64,000 nt of DNA from Mollicutes bacterium (GCA_003558105.1 PWMS01000034.1:49482-113481), one strand, 5' to 3'; shown: positions 56,011-64,000, numbered from the stretch's first letter. Numbers and translations: made by a program. Notes: generated by a model not told the origin, from the letters alone.

Positions 56011-58214
56011 TAATGTTTCATCTCTTTGTGGCTTTTCACTAAGAAACTAGCAATGTGTTGACCTTTTGTGCCACGGCCAAAGCCTTGATCCATTTTGTAT
56101 TTTCTCGCAATTTCGGGCGTAACCTGGGTCCCGCCAGCAAGTAGGACCAATTTGTCGCGAACCCCTTTTTCAACAGCATAATTATGTAGTTTTTCCATAT
56201 TTTTATAGTGGACATCATCGTGCGAAATAATGGTTGACATCATAATGCAGTCAGCATCCATTTCAATCGCCGCATCCACAAATTTCTCGATAGGTACACT
56301 GGTACCCAAATACGTATATTTAATACCGTATTTCTCAACGCCGCCATGTTTAATGTCTAAAACTTCTCTGATGCCTACACTATGTTCATCGTTACCCCCA
56401 GTACCAGCAACTACTTTCAAGGGATGTTTTTTAACATAATCAAAGATTTCCTCTTCGCTCATTGCCTCAACTTCTTCTGGCAATGTTAAATCATCGATAT
56501 TGATTTCAAAACCCACACGACCTTTGATTTGGACGCGGGTACCTTCACTAGGATGTAGAACTTCTTTATGGATAACTTCAACATCGGTTAAGTTCATTTT
56601 CTCCCCTGTTTTAATCGCAGCTTCAGCAGCTACCTTAGCCTCAATAGGGAAAAACAAATCAACTGTAACAACTCCATCACCTAGCCATTCGACTTCAGGT
56701 TTCAAAAGTTTAGAATCGCGATAACGTTCTGTCTCTTTTAAACGCAAATAAACATTATCTGTCTCATCCATCTCATCTATGAATTGTATTTTTTCTGGTT
56801 TTTCAAATGTACAGCCATCAATTAGTTTAGATGGGGTTTTTTCAAACGATTTGCCGTATTGAGCAATATTATTATAACCATAATGCGCCGTCACTGGAGC
56901 CATATAATCCTTATCTCTAGGAATTACAGTACCAGCACCAATACCACCATCGATTTCTCGTGAGATACCGTCTGCATTGCGTTCTGGATACTCTCCACTA
57001 TCAACGAACATACCCGCTTCTACAGCTTTGAAATATCCGCCCATTTCAATGATTTCTTCCATCATTAAAATAGCTCGTTCTTGGATTTCTCTTTTTTTAT
57101 CATAGATATAACCTGTATCTTTAATTCCAACCATACTTAATAAATCATCCATACCTACCATTGCTTGTTTGGTCGTATCTAAAGCTTCAATATTATAAAT
57201 ATGCCAGGGCACATTGCGACCTTCATCCGGCGTAATAGTAGATTGAATATCGGCTGTAGTTAATCTTGAAATCAACAAGTTTAATACATGTGTAACCGTC
57301 GCTTCTCTAGTTGATGAATCCATATATTTGGTATTCATCTGTGCTCTAATTTTATATCGATCAAAAAATTCTCTCAAAGCCACAGCATACGGTAAATTCA
57401 ATTTTAAATCTGGGGAAGGTGGGGCTGCGGGTGGTACCGAAGAAAGACATATGTTTTCAGGTTTAATGCCTATTTTCTCACTAAAAACGGAGTTAATAGC
57501 ATGTTGAACTAAAAGCTCAGGCATGACCTTCCAAGCATCTCTTGCGGTGGCGTTTGCATTGTGTGCGCCGTCAATCTGTGCAATATCCGCGTAAGCCAGT
57601 ACTTTTTTACTCTCTGCGGCATCAACAAAACTTCTAACCATATTAATGTTTCTATATAATACATTATACTGTGGGTCCTGATGAGCGCCATTGACACCTT
57701 CTTCAGCAAATAAGACGCCGATTTCGGGGCCAGCAACACCAGATACATACGAGTGATAATTAATGGGGCGACCGACTTCATCTTCAATAATATCTAAAGC
57801 CTTACGTTGGGCCCTTAATTGCTTTCTTGTAATCGGGATGCCCCCGACTCCCTGCGGGGTACCTTCAAGAAGACCATCAAAATGAGATTGACCAGCGGTT
57901 CTGATGACCATAATATGATCTGCGCCGTGATAGGCAGCCATTCTCATCCTTCTAATATCATCTTCAAATCTACCTGAGGCTATCTCTGCGGTGATAACAG
58001 CATCCGGTTGTGGATCAATACCCCCAAGATAATTAGCGCTTTGAAGAGGCACAGAATTCTTTAAAGAAGGGCTGGCTTGTTTATATTCAAACTGCCCTAA
58101 TTTAATATCTTTTTGATCTCTCCATGTCCAACCTTTTCGTTTGGGATGATAATTTTCTAGATTTTGAAGAATATTGGGGATATTTAATTTTTCATTAGGC
58201 TGAATTTTTTTCAT
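56010..58214 (-). CDS. oraE: D-ornithine 4,5-aminomutase E (beta) subunit, adenosylcobalamin/PLP dependent
   Basis: 734 aa; GTGGNDEHSVGIREVLDIKHGG carries DxHxxG B12-binding motif; adjacent small S subunit. Confidence 0.93.
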   Translation of the reverse strand: MKKIQPNEKLNIPNILQNLENYHPKRKGWTWRDQKDIKLGQFEYKQASPSLKNSVPLQSANYLGGIDPQPDAVITAEIASGRFEDDIRRMRMAAYHGADHIMVIRTAGQSHFDGLLEGTPQGVGGIPITRKQLRAQRKALDIIEDEVGRPINYHSYVSGVAGPEIGVLFAEEGVNGAHQDPQYNVLYRNINMVRSFVDAAESKKVLAYADIAQIDGAHNANATARDAWKVMPELLVQHAINSVFSEKIGIKPENICLSSVPPAAPPSPDLKLNLPYAVALREFFDRYKIRAQMNTKYMDSSTREATVTHVLNLLISRLTTADIQSTITPDEGRNVPWHIYNIEALDTTKQAMVGMDDLLSMVGIKDTGYIYDKKREIQERAILMMEEIIEMGGYFKAVEAGMFVDSGEYPERNADGISREIDGGIGAGTVIPRDKDYMAPVTAHYGYNNIAQYGKSFEKTPSKLIDGCTFEKPEKIQFIDEMDETDNVYLRLKETERYRDSKLLKPEVEWLGDGVVTVDLFFPIEAKVAAEAAIKTGEKMNLTDVEVIHKEVLHPSEGTRVQIKGRVGFEINIDDLTLPEEVEAMSEEEIFDYVKKHPLKVVAGTGGNDEHSVGIREVLDIKHGGVEKYGIKYTYLGTSVPIEKFVDAAIEMDADCIMMSTIISHDDVHYKNMEKLHNYAVEKGVRDKLVLLAGGTQVTPEIARKYKMDQGFGRGTKGQHIASFLVKSHKEMKH

Positions 58215-58572
58215 AAACTTTAAATACCTCCTTCAAGTAATCTATATGCTTGCCATCTTGTATTTCGACACCCGCAGCAATAATATCTATATTTTTATCA
58301 TTAGAAACCTTATAGACACAATGACCAGCGCCTTTTCTTAACAAATCATGTTCATGAAGCATATTGACAATGGCTTTAGCTTGTATGCTTGAAAAGCCCA
58401 TTCTAAGCAAAACACTTCGCTCTATAGAAGGCGAAGTATTTTTATATCCATGGTCGATTAAAGGTGCGATCATCTTATCGCTCAACTGATAAAAATAGTC
58501 CTTTAACTCCTGATCGTTCATATTTTTTAGATGTGCTCTTCTTTTATTAAAATCATCTTTACGTTCTTTCAT
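58195..58572 (-). CDS. oraS: D-ornithine 4,5-aminomutase S (alpha) subunit
   Basis: 125 aa, KERKDDFNKRRAHLKNMNDQELKDYFYQLSDKMIAPLIDHGYKNTSPSIERSVLLRMGF; overlaps oraE. Confidence 0.9.
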   Translation of the reverse strand: MKERKDDFNKRRAHLKNMNDQELKDYFYQLSDKMIAPLIDHGYKNTSPSIERSVLLRMGFSSIQAKAIVNMLHEHDLLRKGAGHCVYKVSNDKNIDIIAAGVEIQDGKHIDYLKEVFKVYEKNSA

Positions 58573-59971
58573 GTTTTACCTCCTCGATTAATGCCTGAAC
58601 TTTATCCTTAGGTACATTGAGTTCTTCGCTAAAGAAAACCATATCTTCGTCGGATATATCTTCATTTAAATATTTTTTCAAATATGATTTTCTTATACGA
58701 TCTAGGGGAACTTCTTTTATTTTTATATCATTTGCGCTTTTAGGAAAAACAATGGTTTTTCCAGGAATTTCATCTAAAGGATTTCCAAATAATAACTCAA
58801 TACCGTTTTTCTTAGCAAATGATAATTGCGGTTGATGATGTTTTCCAGCGCCACTATATTCAGTTTCTTGAACGACGATAATTTGATCCTTAGGCATGGT
58901 TTGTGCTAATTTAAAAGCTACTGCCAAGCTGGTATTTCCTGCTGGTCCTCTTTCCATGCCTTCCAATATCGCTAAGGCTTCAGTAATAAAAAAAACACTG
59001 CCTTGATTCACCGTAAAATAACGATCCATATATCGCATAGGTCTTGCGGCACTCCTGGGAACATCGCTTCGATCTGGATTAATTGCAAACGGTAATCCAA
59101 AACCCGTGTGGCCCGTTGTGAATGATTTTCGATTAAAATCATCATCGCTAGCCATATGAAGACCTTGTAAATCGACACTAGCTCCATAAACTTTAGTTTG
59201 ATCAGCGCCAGCTCTTCGTAACCCTCTAGCTGTGCCTGTTAAATTCCCGCCACCAGCGTTGGTACAAATAACGATATCTGGTAATCTATCTTCATTCAAC
59301 TTCATATCCTCAGCAATTTCATAGCCTAAAGTTTCTATACCCATAATGCCATATGGTGAGTATAACGAGGCATTAAAATATCCCGTTTCATCCAATAATT
59401 GTAAGAAAATATAGAATAATTCTGGACCTACACTTAACTGAATGACTTCGGCACCATAAGCTTCACATGCTCTAGCTTTCTCTAATATCTCAGGTTGAGC
59501 CAAATTATTTGAATCAAAACATTCTTGAACAATAATACATTTCAACCCATGTTTTGCTGCTAAAGCAGCCACGGCTGCACCATAATTGCCGCTGGTTGCT
59601 GCGATGACACCTTTATAGCCTAAGTCTTTAGCTTTTTTTACACTAACCGCAGCCCGTCTAGCTTTAAAAGACCCACTTAGATTAGCGGCTTCATCTTTTA
59701 AGAAAATACGAGCGCCATAACCCTTTTTTGAAAATTTTCTAGCATATTCAGTAAGATTACTTAATTCTACCAAGGGTGTATTCCCAACCATGTTCGTTTT
59801 TTGAATAGCTTGAACTATATCAAAAGAATACCCTGTGTTAGACATCAATCCTTCATAGTTAAAACCTACTCCAGCGTTTTCATATTCATTATAATCAATA
59901 CCAACAGATTTCTTTATGATTTCCGCTTTTCTTCTGTCTAAGTCTGAAGTAGAAAATTTACGCATCTTCAT
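58559..59971 (-). CDS. ortB: 2-amino-4-oxopentanoate thiolase beta subunit (PLP fold type II)
   Basis: LKDEAANLSGSFKARRA, ATSGNYGAAVAALAAKHGLKC; between ortA and oraS. Confidence 0.92.
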   Translation of the reverse strand: MKMRKFSTSDLDRRKAEIIKKSVGIDYNEYENAGVGFNYEGLMSNTGYSFDIVQAIQKTNMVGNTPLVELSNLTEYARKFSKKGYGARIFLKDEAANLSGSFKARRAAVSVKKAKDLGYKGVIAATSGNYGAAVAALAAKHGLKCIIVQECFDSNNLAQPEILEKARACEAYGAEVIQLSVGPELFYIFLQLLDETGYFNASLYSPYGIMGIETLGYEIAEDMKLNEDRLPDIVICTNAGGGNLTGTARGLRRAGADQTKVYGASVDLQGLHMASDDDFNRKSFTTGHTGFGLPFAINPDRSDVPRSAARPMRYMDRYFTVNQGSVFFITEALAILEGMERGPAGNTSLAVAFKLAQTMPKDQIIVVQETEYSGAGKHHQPQLSFAKKNGIELLFGNPLDEIPGKTIVFPKSANDIKIKEVPLDRIRKSYLKKYLNEDISDEDMVFFSEELNVPKDKVQALIEEVKHERT

Positions 59972-60263
59972 CCCCCCACATTTCTTTTAATATGGTGGAC
60001 CGAATTGAGTGAAGTTCCTCGACATAATCACCAAAATCATGCTTGTATTTTGGCTCTAATTCTTTAACTTCACCTGAAACAATACGATTTGTAGCCGTTT
60101 TTATTTTAGCTTCCTCATATAATTCGGCTTCATCCAATAATTCACCTTTTGTCCAACTTTTTAAAGGGACATTTGAAGTGCTTGTTGGCAAATAACTTAA
60201 TCGATCTTCAGGCAATAAAACATGCTGTCGAACCCTGACGTAAGAACCCTTCTTTATCAACAT
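59958..60263 (-). CDS. ortA: 2-amino-4-oxopentanoate thiolase alpha subunit
   Basis: 101 aa, KKGSYVRVRQHVLLPEDRLSYLPTSTSNVPLKSWTKGELLDEAELYEEAKIKTATNRIVSGEV; overlaps ortB. Confidence 0.88.
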   Translation of the reverse strand: MLIKKGSYVRVRQHVLLPEDRLSYLPTSTSNVPLKSWTKGELLDEAELYEEAKIKTATNRIVSGEVKELEPKYKHDFGDYVEELHSIRSTILKEMWGDEDA

Positions 60264-60300
60264 AAAAAAACACCTTTCTAGAAAAATTTCATACGCTATA

Positions 60301-60324
60301 ATGATATCATAAAAACCCTTACAT
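60301..60324 (-). repeat. Shared 24-bp promoter-region element, copy 1 (upstream of ortA)
   Basis: Plus strand atgatatcataaaaacccttacat, identical to 61470-61493. Confidence 0.9.
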
Positions 60325-60361
60325 TGTATAGGGTATTACCTTAAATAACCTTTTTTCAAAC

Positions 60362-60388
60362 AAAAACCTCCTGCGGGAGGTTTTTTTA
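60362..60388 (-). terminator. Terminator after ord
   Basis: AAAACCTCC-tgc-GGGAGGTTTTTTT-type inverted repeat just downstream of the ord stop. Confidence 0.75.
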
Positions 60389-61432
60389 TTTTATTTGTTT
60401 TCTAACATCGCCTAATATAGCTCTTGGAACCGGAAGATCAATCATTGTTTTCAAACCCGGTTCAGCGTTGACTACATGCGGCAACATGTTTGCACACATA
60501 GCTATAGTTCCTAAACCGCCATCTATTTCAGGCGTAATAGACATATTGATATCTGGTTTGCCTTTTATATGTATGTAATCCCCAGTATCGGTTCCTTCCA
60601 TCTGTGGTTCGATTTGCTGTGGATGTTTCATATCGATGAAATTTTTCTCATTAACAATAGCTTGGGCTGTCATGTCAATACCCGCTAATGTCCCTTTTTT
60701 AGCAAATCCGTATTTGCTTTTTCTATCAACACCAGTGACAATAGGTTTCATCTGTTGTTCAAAGCCTTTTATTTCGACACCAAGAGCATCTGCAATCATA
60801 TAGATACTTTCCTTAAATCCAACATGTCCAGCTAACTGACCTTTATCATTTAGTTCGTTGAACTCATCAAGCGTAATACCCACCCCTTGTTCATCCATTA
60901 CAGTTGGTCCGAAAGGTGAAAGAGAATTAACTCTACGAACTTCAATAGAGTCCACTTCAATCATTGCACCTGTTAAAGAAATAGCTAACAGATCCATGAT
61001 AAAACCTGGATTAATACCTGTTCCTAAAACCGTGACCCCGTATTTCTTTGCGATTTCATTTAATTTTTCACTTAATACAGGTTCATTTGCATACGGATAC
61101 GCCATTTCTTCTGCAGTACTAATGACATTAGTTTTTGCTTTGATGACTTTTTCAATCTTGTTGTAAGTTTTAGCTGTAAACGAATCTGTAGCAATATATA
61201 CAACATCAATATTTTCTTCGAGAACTTCATCTATATCATTGTTCACATAAATCTCTTTTTGTTCTGCAGTGTTATATTTAATGTCGGTTAGATCAGATAA
61301 CGGTTTACCAACTAACTCTTTATTTAAATCGCATATACCAACAATTTCTACGCCTTCTTTGGTAAGTAACATATCCGCAATACCTCGACCCATAGCTCCA
61401 AAACCCCAGATTGCAACATTAACTTTTTTCAT
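60386..61432 (-). CDS. ord: 2,4-diaminopentanoate dehydrogenase
   Basis: MKKVNVAIWGFGAMGRGIADMLL Rossmann start; dihydrodipicolinate-reductase-like GTGINPGFIMDLLAISL; adjacent to ort genes. Confidence 0.9.
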   Translation of the reverse strand: MKKVNVAIWGFGAMGRGIADMLLTKEGVEIVGICDLNKELVGKPLSDLTDIKYNTAEQKEIYVNNDIDEVLEENIDVVYIATDSFTAKTYNKIEKVIKAKTNVISTAEEMAYPYANEPVLSEKLNEIAKKYGVTVLGTGINPGFIMDLLAISLTGAMIEVDSIEVRRVNSLSPFGPTVMDEQGVGITLDEFNELNDKGQLAGHVGFKESIYMIADALGVEIKGFEQQMKPIVTGVDRKSKYGFAKKGTLAGIDMTAQAIVNEKNFIDMKHPQQIEPQMEGTDTGDYIHIKGKPDINMSITPEIDGGLGTIAMCANMLPHVVNAEPGLKTMIDLPVPRAILGDVRKQIK

Positions 61433-61469
61433 AAATATGTATTCCTCCTCAAATTTTTTCAACAATGAT

Positions 61470-61498
61470 ATGATATCATAAAAACCCTTACATAGATA
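61470..61498 (-). promoter_or_regulatory. Promoter of ord overlapping the shared 24-bp element (copy 2, 61470-61493)
   Basis: Minus strand TTGACT-N17-TATGAT; the spacer and -10 are within ATGTAAGGGTTTTTATGATATCAT. End coordinates approximate by a few nt. Confidence 0.78.
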
Positions 61499-61505
61499 GT
61501 CAAAA

Positions 61506-61536
61506 AAAACGTCATTTAATGATTAAATGACGTTTT
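61506..61536 (-). terminator. Terminator after the Nudix gene
   Basis: Near-perfect inverted repeat AAAACGTCATTTAAT-g-ATTAAATGACGTTTT plus T-run. Confidence 0.85.
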
Positions 61537-61540
61537 ATAG

Positions 61541-61951
61541 TTAATAACTAATAATATACATTTGGATATCTTTAATACATAGTCGAGTTTCTAAAGCCCA
61601 ATGTATGTTATCGTAATTATGTACCCTCACCCAGCTTAAATCAATATGATCATCGCTTTTAACGACCGGATCAAGAAGTTCAGTATGATATATTCTTAAG
61701 ACCACTTTATATTCACAATCATCTCTTTTAATATGGTAACCTGCTTCTTTAAATAAATCTTTAATATTTGATCTTACTCGAAAGGTTTTTCTTAAATATT
61801 CTTTTAATTTTTGTGGATCTTCTTCTTTTTCTGCGGTTACTTGAGGTAACTCCCAGTCGTGGGGATAATCTTCTCCTTTAGGCTTGCGAGCTGTCAATAT
61901 TCTACGTTTCTTGCCAATAATTAATGCAACATCTTTAAATACTGTCTTCAT
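61541..61951 (-). CDS. Nudix-like domain protein with degenerate Nudix box
   Basis: KDVALIIGKKRRILTARKPKGEDYPHDWELPQ...PQKLKEYLRKTFRVRSNI resembles Nudix fold but lacks a canonical REUxEE core. Confidence 0.55.
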   Translation of the reverse strand: MKTVFKDVALIIGKKRRILTARKPKGEDYPHDWELPQVTAEKEEDPQKLKEYLRKTFRVRSNIKDLFKEAGYHIKRDDCEYKVVLRIYHTELLDPVVKSDDHIDLSWVRVHNYDNIHWALETRLCIKDIQMYIISY

Positions 61952-62634
61952 ATAATCTCTCCTGCTAAATATAATTTAGATATAGAAACATATCCATTGT
62001 TAACTGCATAAAAATCACTGTCATTAGGTATTTTCACACTTATATCATTTCTTTCGATGTGACAAAATTGATTTGTTAATTTTACAGCTGCATCACGTCT
62101 TATAAAATATGTTGTCGTAATTTTAGGTTTAAAGGTAATCTCATTGTTTGATGCTTCAGAAGGAAAATTGATATTAGTTACGTAATTATTAGATGTCAAA
62201 TTATTATCAATCACATATTTAAGGGTATCCTCTAACAAAAACATAATATTTTTATCGCCCTTATAATCCCCAGACAAAGCAATGGCTCTATGATTATGAT
62301 AATTTGCCTGATAAGCCGCACCTACAGTGCCTGAATACATCGTATCAACACCAATGTTATAACCATTATTCACACCTGAAACAACAAAGTCATACTTCTT
62401 ATTTAAGCCATATATTCCAAAAGATACACAATCTGCAGGTGTTCCTCTTATGGCATAATTAAAATCATCAATTTTCTTATATTCAACACCACCAATAGAT
62501 ATGGCACAGCTTTTCCCTGATTGTTGTCTTATAGGGGCTACAACTGTTACTTCAGAAAATTTATCTAGCATAGATTTAGTGAATTTTAAACGTTTAGAAT
62601 CAATGCCATCATCATTAACAAGTAAAATTTTCAT
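61948..62634 (-). CDS. surE: 5'/3'-nucleotidase SurE
   Basis: MKILLVNDDGIDSKRL; APIRQQSGKSCAISI; GTPADCVSFGIYGL; SGVNNGYNIGVDTMYSGTVGAA. Confidence 0.95.
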   Translation of the reverse strand: MKILLVNDDGIDSKRLKFTKSMLDKFSEVTVVAPIRQQSGKSCAISIGGVEYKKIDDFNYAIRGTPADCVSFGIYGLNKKYDFVVSGVNNGYNIGVDTMYSGTVGAAYQANYHNHRAIALSGDYKGDKNIMFLLEDTLKYVIDNNLTSNNYVTNINFPSEASNNEITFKPKITTTYFIRRDAAVKLTNQFCHIERNDISVKIPNDSDFYAVNNGYVSISKLYLAGEII

Positions 62635-62710
62635 ATTAGTTACCTCCAAATAATCTACAGTCTTCTATACTAAACGGTTATCTATTATTTTGCAAGATTA
62701 TTTGTTGAGT

Positions 62711-63340
62711 TTAGTTGATGATAAATGACTTTATATACTCTACAAAATGGCCAATATTTGTATCATTATATTTAATATTTTTGACTATTTTTTGATTATT
62801 CTTGTATTCAGGCATTCCTAAAAAGGCATAGATATATATTTCTTTATCCTTGATATAGTTTGTTAATAATTCTTTATATATTATTAACTCTGTTTCTTTT
62901 CTTTGCCAAGTGGAGCCTTGATTAGGGAATTTATTGGTAATTCTAAATTCGACTAGTAAGATTTTACTTTTGTACAGAAACATGAAATCTATTCTTCTAT
63001 TTTTTGACATTTTAATTCTATATTCTGAAACTAAAGAAAAATTTGTAAATTCAATAGCTGTAATTTCTTGTCTTAATTTTACTATGATTTTTCTCATTAA
63101 GTAGTAACTATCAATGAAAGATACTAATTCCGCTATTGACACACTTCTTCTAAATAAATTTTTCTCATTGAATTTATTTCGGAAAAATTTAATATAATCA
63201 GCATTTCTGACTATATTTCCCCTTATGTTTACATCCTCATCTGTTATTTTCCACTTTTGATAAATCTTAAATTTCTCATAATAATCTTCCAACTCGTGAA
63301 GATCTCGAAAATATATCATCGACTCTGATTGAAATGACAT
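62711..63340 (-). CDS. Uncharacterised protein, possible PD-(D/E)XK nuclease-like fold
   Basis: RRIDFMFLYKSKILLVEFRITNKF...WQRKETELIIYKELL: Asp...Glu-x-Arg on hydrophobic strands followed by Q..Y helix; RBS taaggaggtaaaATG. Confidence 0.45.
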   Translation of the reverse strand: MSFQSESMIYFRDLHELEDYYEKFKIYQKWKITDEDVNIRGNIVRNADYIKFFRNKFNEKNLFRRSVSIAELVSFIDSYYLMRKIIVKLRQEITAIEFTNFSLVSEYRIKMSKNRRIDFMFLYKSKILLVEFRITNKFPNQGSTWQRKETELIIYKELLTNYIKDKEIYIYAFLGMPEYKNNQKIVKNIKYNDTNIGHFVEYIKSFIIN

Positions 63341-63462
63341 TTTACCTCCTTATAAAAACTTCTACTAATATAATATTTATAATTGGATAATTTTTCTTTT
63401 TATAATAATTTTTAGTGACAAATTATACTTGGTAGCAATCAATAAAATCTAGTTTTAGACAT

Positions 63463-63488
63463 AAAAAAAGAAGCCTATGTACGGCTTC
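63463..63488 (-). terminator. Terminator of the tRNA array
   Basis: GAAGCC-gtacata-GGCTTCTTTTTTT on minus strand. Confidence 0.75.
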
Positions 63489-63501
63489 ACCTAAATGTGG
63501 A

Positions 63502-63577
63502 TGGTGGCTCAGGGCGGAATCGAACCACCGACACATAGATTTTCAGTCTACTGCTCTACCGACTGAGCTACTGAGCC
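63502..63577 (-). tRNA. tRNA-Phe(GAA), CCA encoded
   Basis: GGCTCAGTAGCTCAGTCGGTAGAGCAGTAGACTGAAAATCTATGTGTCGGTGGTTCGATTCCGCCCTGAGCCACCA. Confidence 0.97.
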
Positions 63578-63585
63578 AAAAAAAA

Positions 63586-63661
63586 TGGCGGTCCTGACGG
63601 GATTTGAACCCGCGATCTCCAGTGTGACAGACTGGCATGTTAACCACTACACCACAGGACC
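63586..63661 (-). tRNA. tRNA-Asp(GTC), CCA encoded
   Basis: GGTCCTGTGGTGTAGTGGTTAACATGCCAGTCTGTCACACTGGAGATCGCGGGTTCAAATCCCGTCAGGACCGCCA. Confidence 0.97.
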
Positions 63662-63666
63662 GTAAA

Positions 63667-63743
63667 TGGTTGCGGGGGAAGGATTTGAACCTCCGACCTT
63701 AGGGTTATGAGCCCTACGAGCTACCAGACTGCTCCACCCCGCG
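63667..63743 (-). tRNA. tRNA-fMet(CAT), initiator
   Basis: CGCGGGGTGGAGCAGTCTGGTAGCTCGTAGGGCTCATAACCC...CCCCGCAACCA; C1-A72 mismatch and GGG/CCC anticodon stem typical of initiator. Confidence 0.96.
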
Positions 63744-63791
63744 ATAAATTGGCGATACAATAATATTATCAGTTTAGTAAGAAAGTGTCAA

Positions 63792-63884
63792 TGGCGGAGG
63801 AAGAGGGATTCGAACCCCCGCGACGCTCACACGCCCTGTCGGTTTTCAAGACCGATCCCTTCAGCCAGACTTGGGTATTCCTCC
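63792..63884 (-). tRNA. tRNA-Ser(TGA)
   Basis: 93 nt with long variable arm, GGTCTTGAAAACC anticodon arm. Confidence 0.96.
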
Positions 63885-63899
63885 GTATGTAATTACGAT

Positions 63900-63976
63900 T
63901 GGTGGACCCGGCAGGATTCGAACCTGCGACCAACCGGTTATGAGCCGGGAGCTCTGACCAACTGAGCTACGGGTCC
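63900..63976 (-). tRNA. tRNA with CAT anticodon; likely tRNA-Ile2 (lysidine-modified) or elongator Met
   Basis: GGACCCGTAGCTCAGTTGGTCAGAGCTCCCGGCTCATAACCGGTTGGTCGCAGGTTCGAATCCTGCCGGGTCCACCA. Confidence 0.9.
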
Positions 63977-63980
63977 CTCA

Positions 63981-64000
63981 TGGTAGCGGCGAAGGGATTC
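63981..64000 (-). tRNA. Partial tRNA (3' end only), possibly elongator tRNA-Met
   Basis: Minus strand ...GAATCCCTTCGCCGCTACCA at window edge. Confidence 0.7.

Noticed and set aside
885-63300. Numerous plus-strand ORFs (60-148 aa) opposite tuf, fusA, rpoC, rpoB, ribosomal and ora/ort genes, plus short out-of-frame minus-strand ORFs
   Set aside because: They lie antisense to or out of frame within highly conserved genes, lack recognisable motifs and consistent SD sequences, and are explained by codon bias of the real genes.
1-64000. CRISPR arrays, prophage, transposases or inteins
   Set aside because: No direct-repeat/spacer pattern, no integrase/transposase-like proteins and no insertions in rpoB, rpoC or other intein-prone genes were seen.

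Overview
This is a low-GC, Firmicutes/Mollicutes-like chromosome segment using the standard bacterial code (TGA acts as stop; Trp is TGG). Nearly all genes are on the minus strand. Reading right to left (direction of transcription): a tRNA array; an orphan nuclease-like ORF; surE-Nudix; an apparently complete arginine-to-ornithine-to-alanine/acetyl-CoA catabolic cluster (ord; ortA-ortB-oraS-oraE-MutL-like-orr-alr-arcA-argF); a CmpB-like membrane protein and an HD protein; the S10-spc-alpha ribosomal superoperon; the ECF transporter module and truA; a divergent znuCB pair; tmk-holB-ricT-rsmI-metG; rplM-rpsI; gltX (interrupted); csp; cysS-mrnC-rlmB-sigH-like-rpmG-secE-nusG-rplKAJL-rsmC-like-rpoBC; the str operon; tatD; and the start of a trypsin-like lipoprotein. 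Main points for follow-up: (1) arginine deiminase genes, the B12-dependent ornithine oxidation set and an alanine racemase in one tightly overlapping cluster; (2) an exact 24-bp element shared by the two promoter regions of that pathway; (3) an in-frame TAA splitting gltX at the NNQ(Y)xKKL site; (4) loss of one zinc-ligand Cys in a type-Z uS14; (5) attenuator-like hairpins directly downstream of near-consensus promoters for rpsL and rplK; (6) a TruA with a ~90-residue N-terminal extension; (7) an orphan PD-(D/E)XK-like ORF beside the tRNA array. All family calls are from reading the translated sequences; no database search was run.
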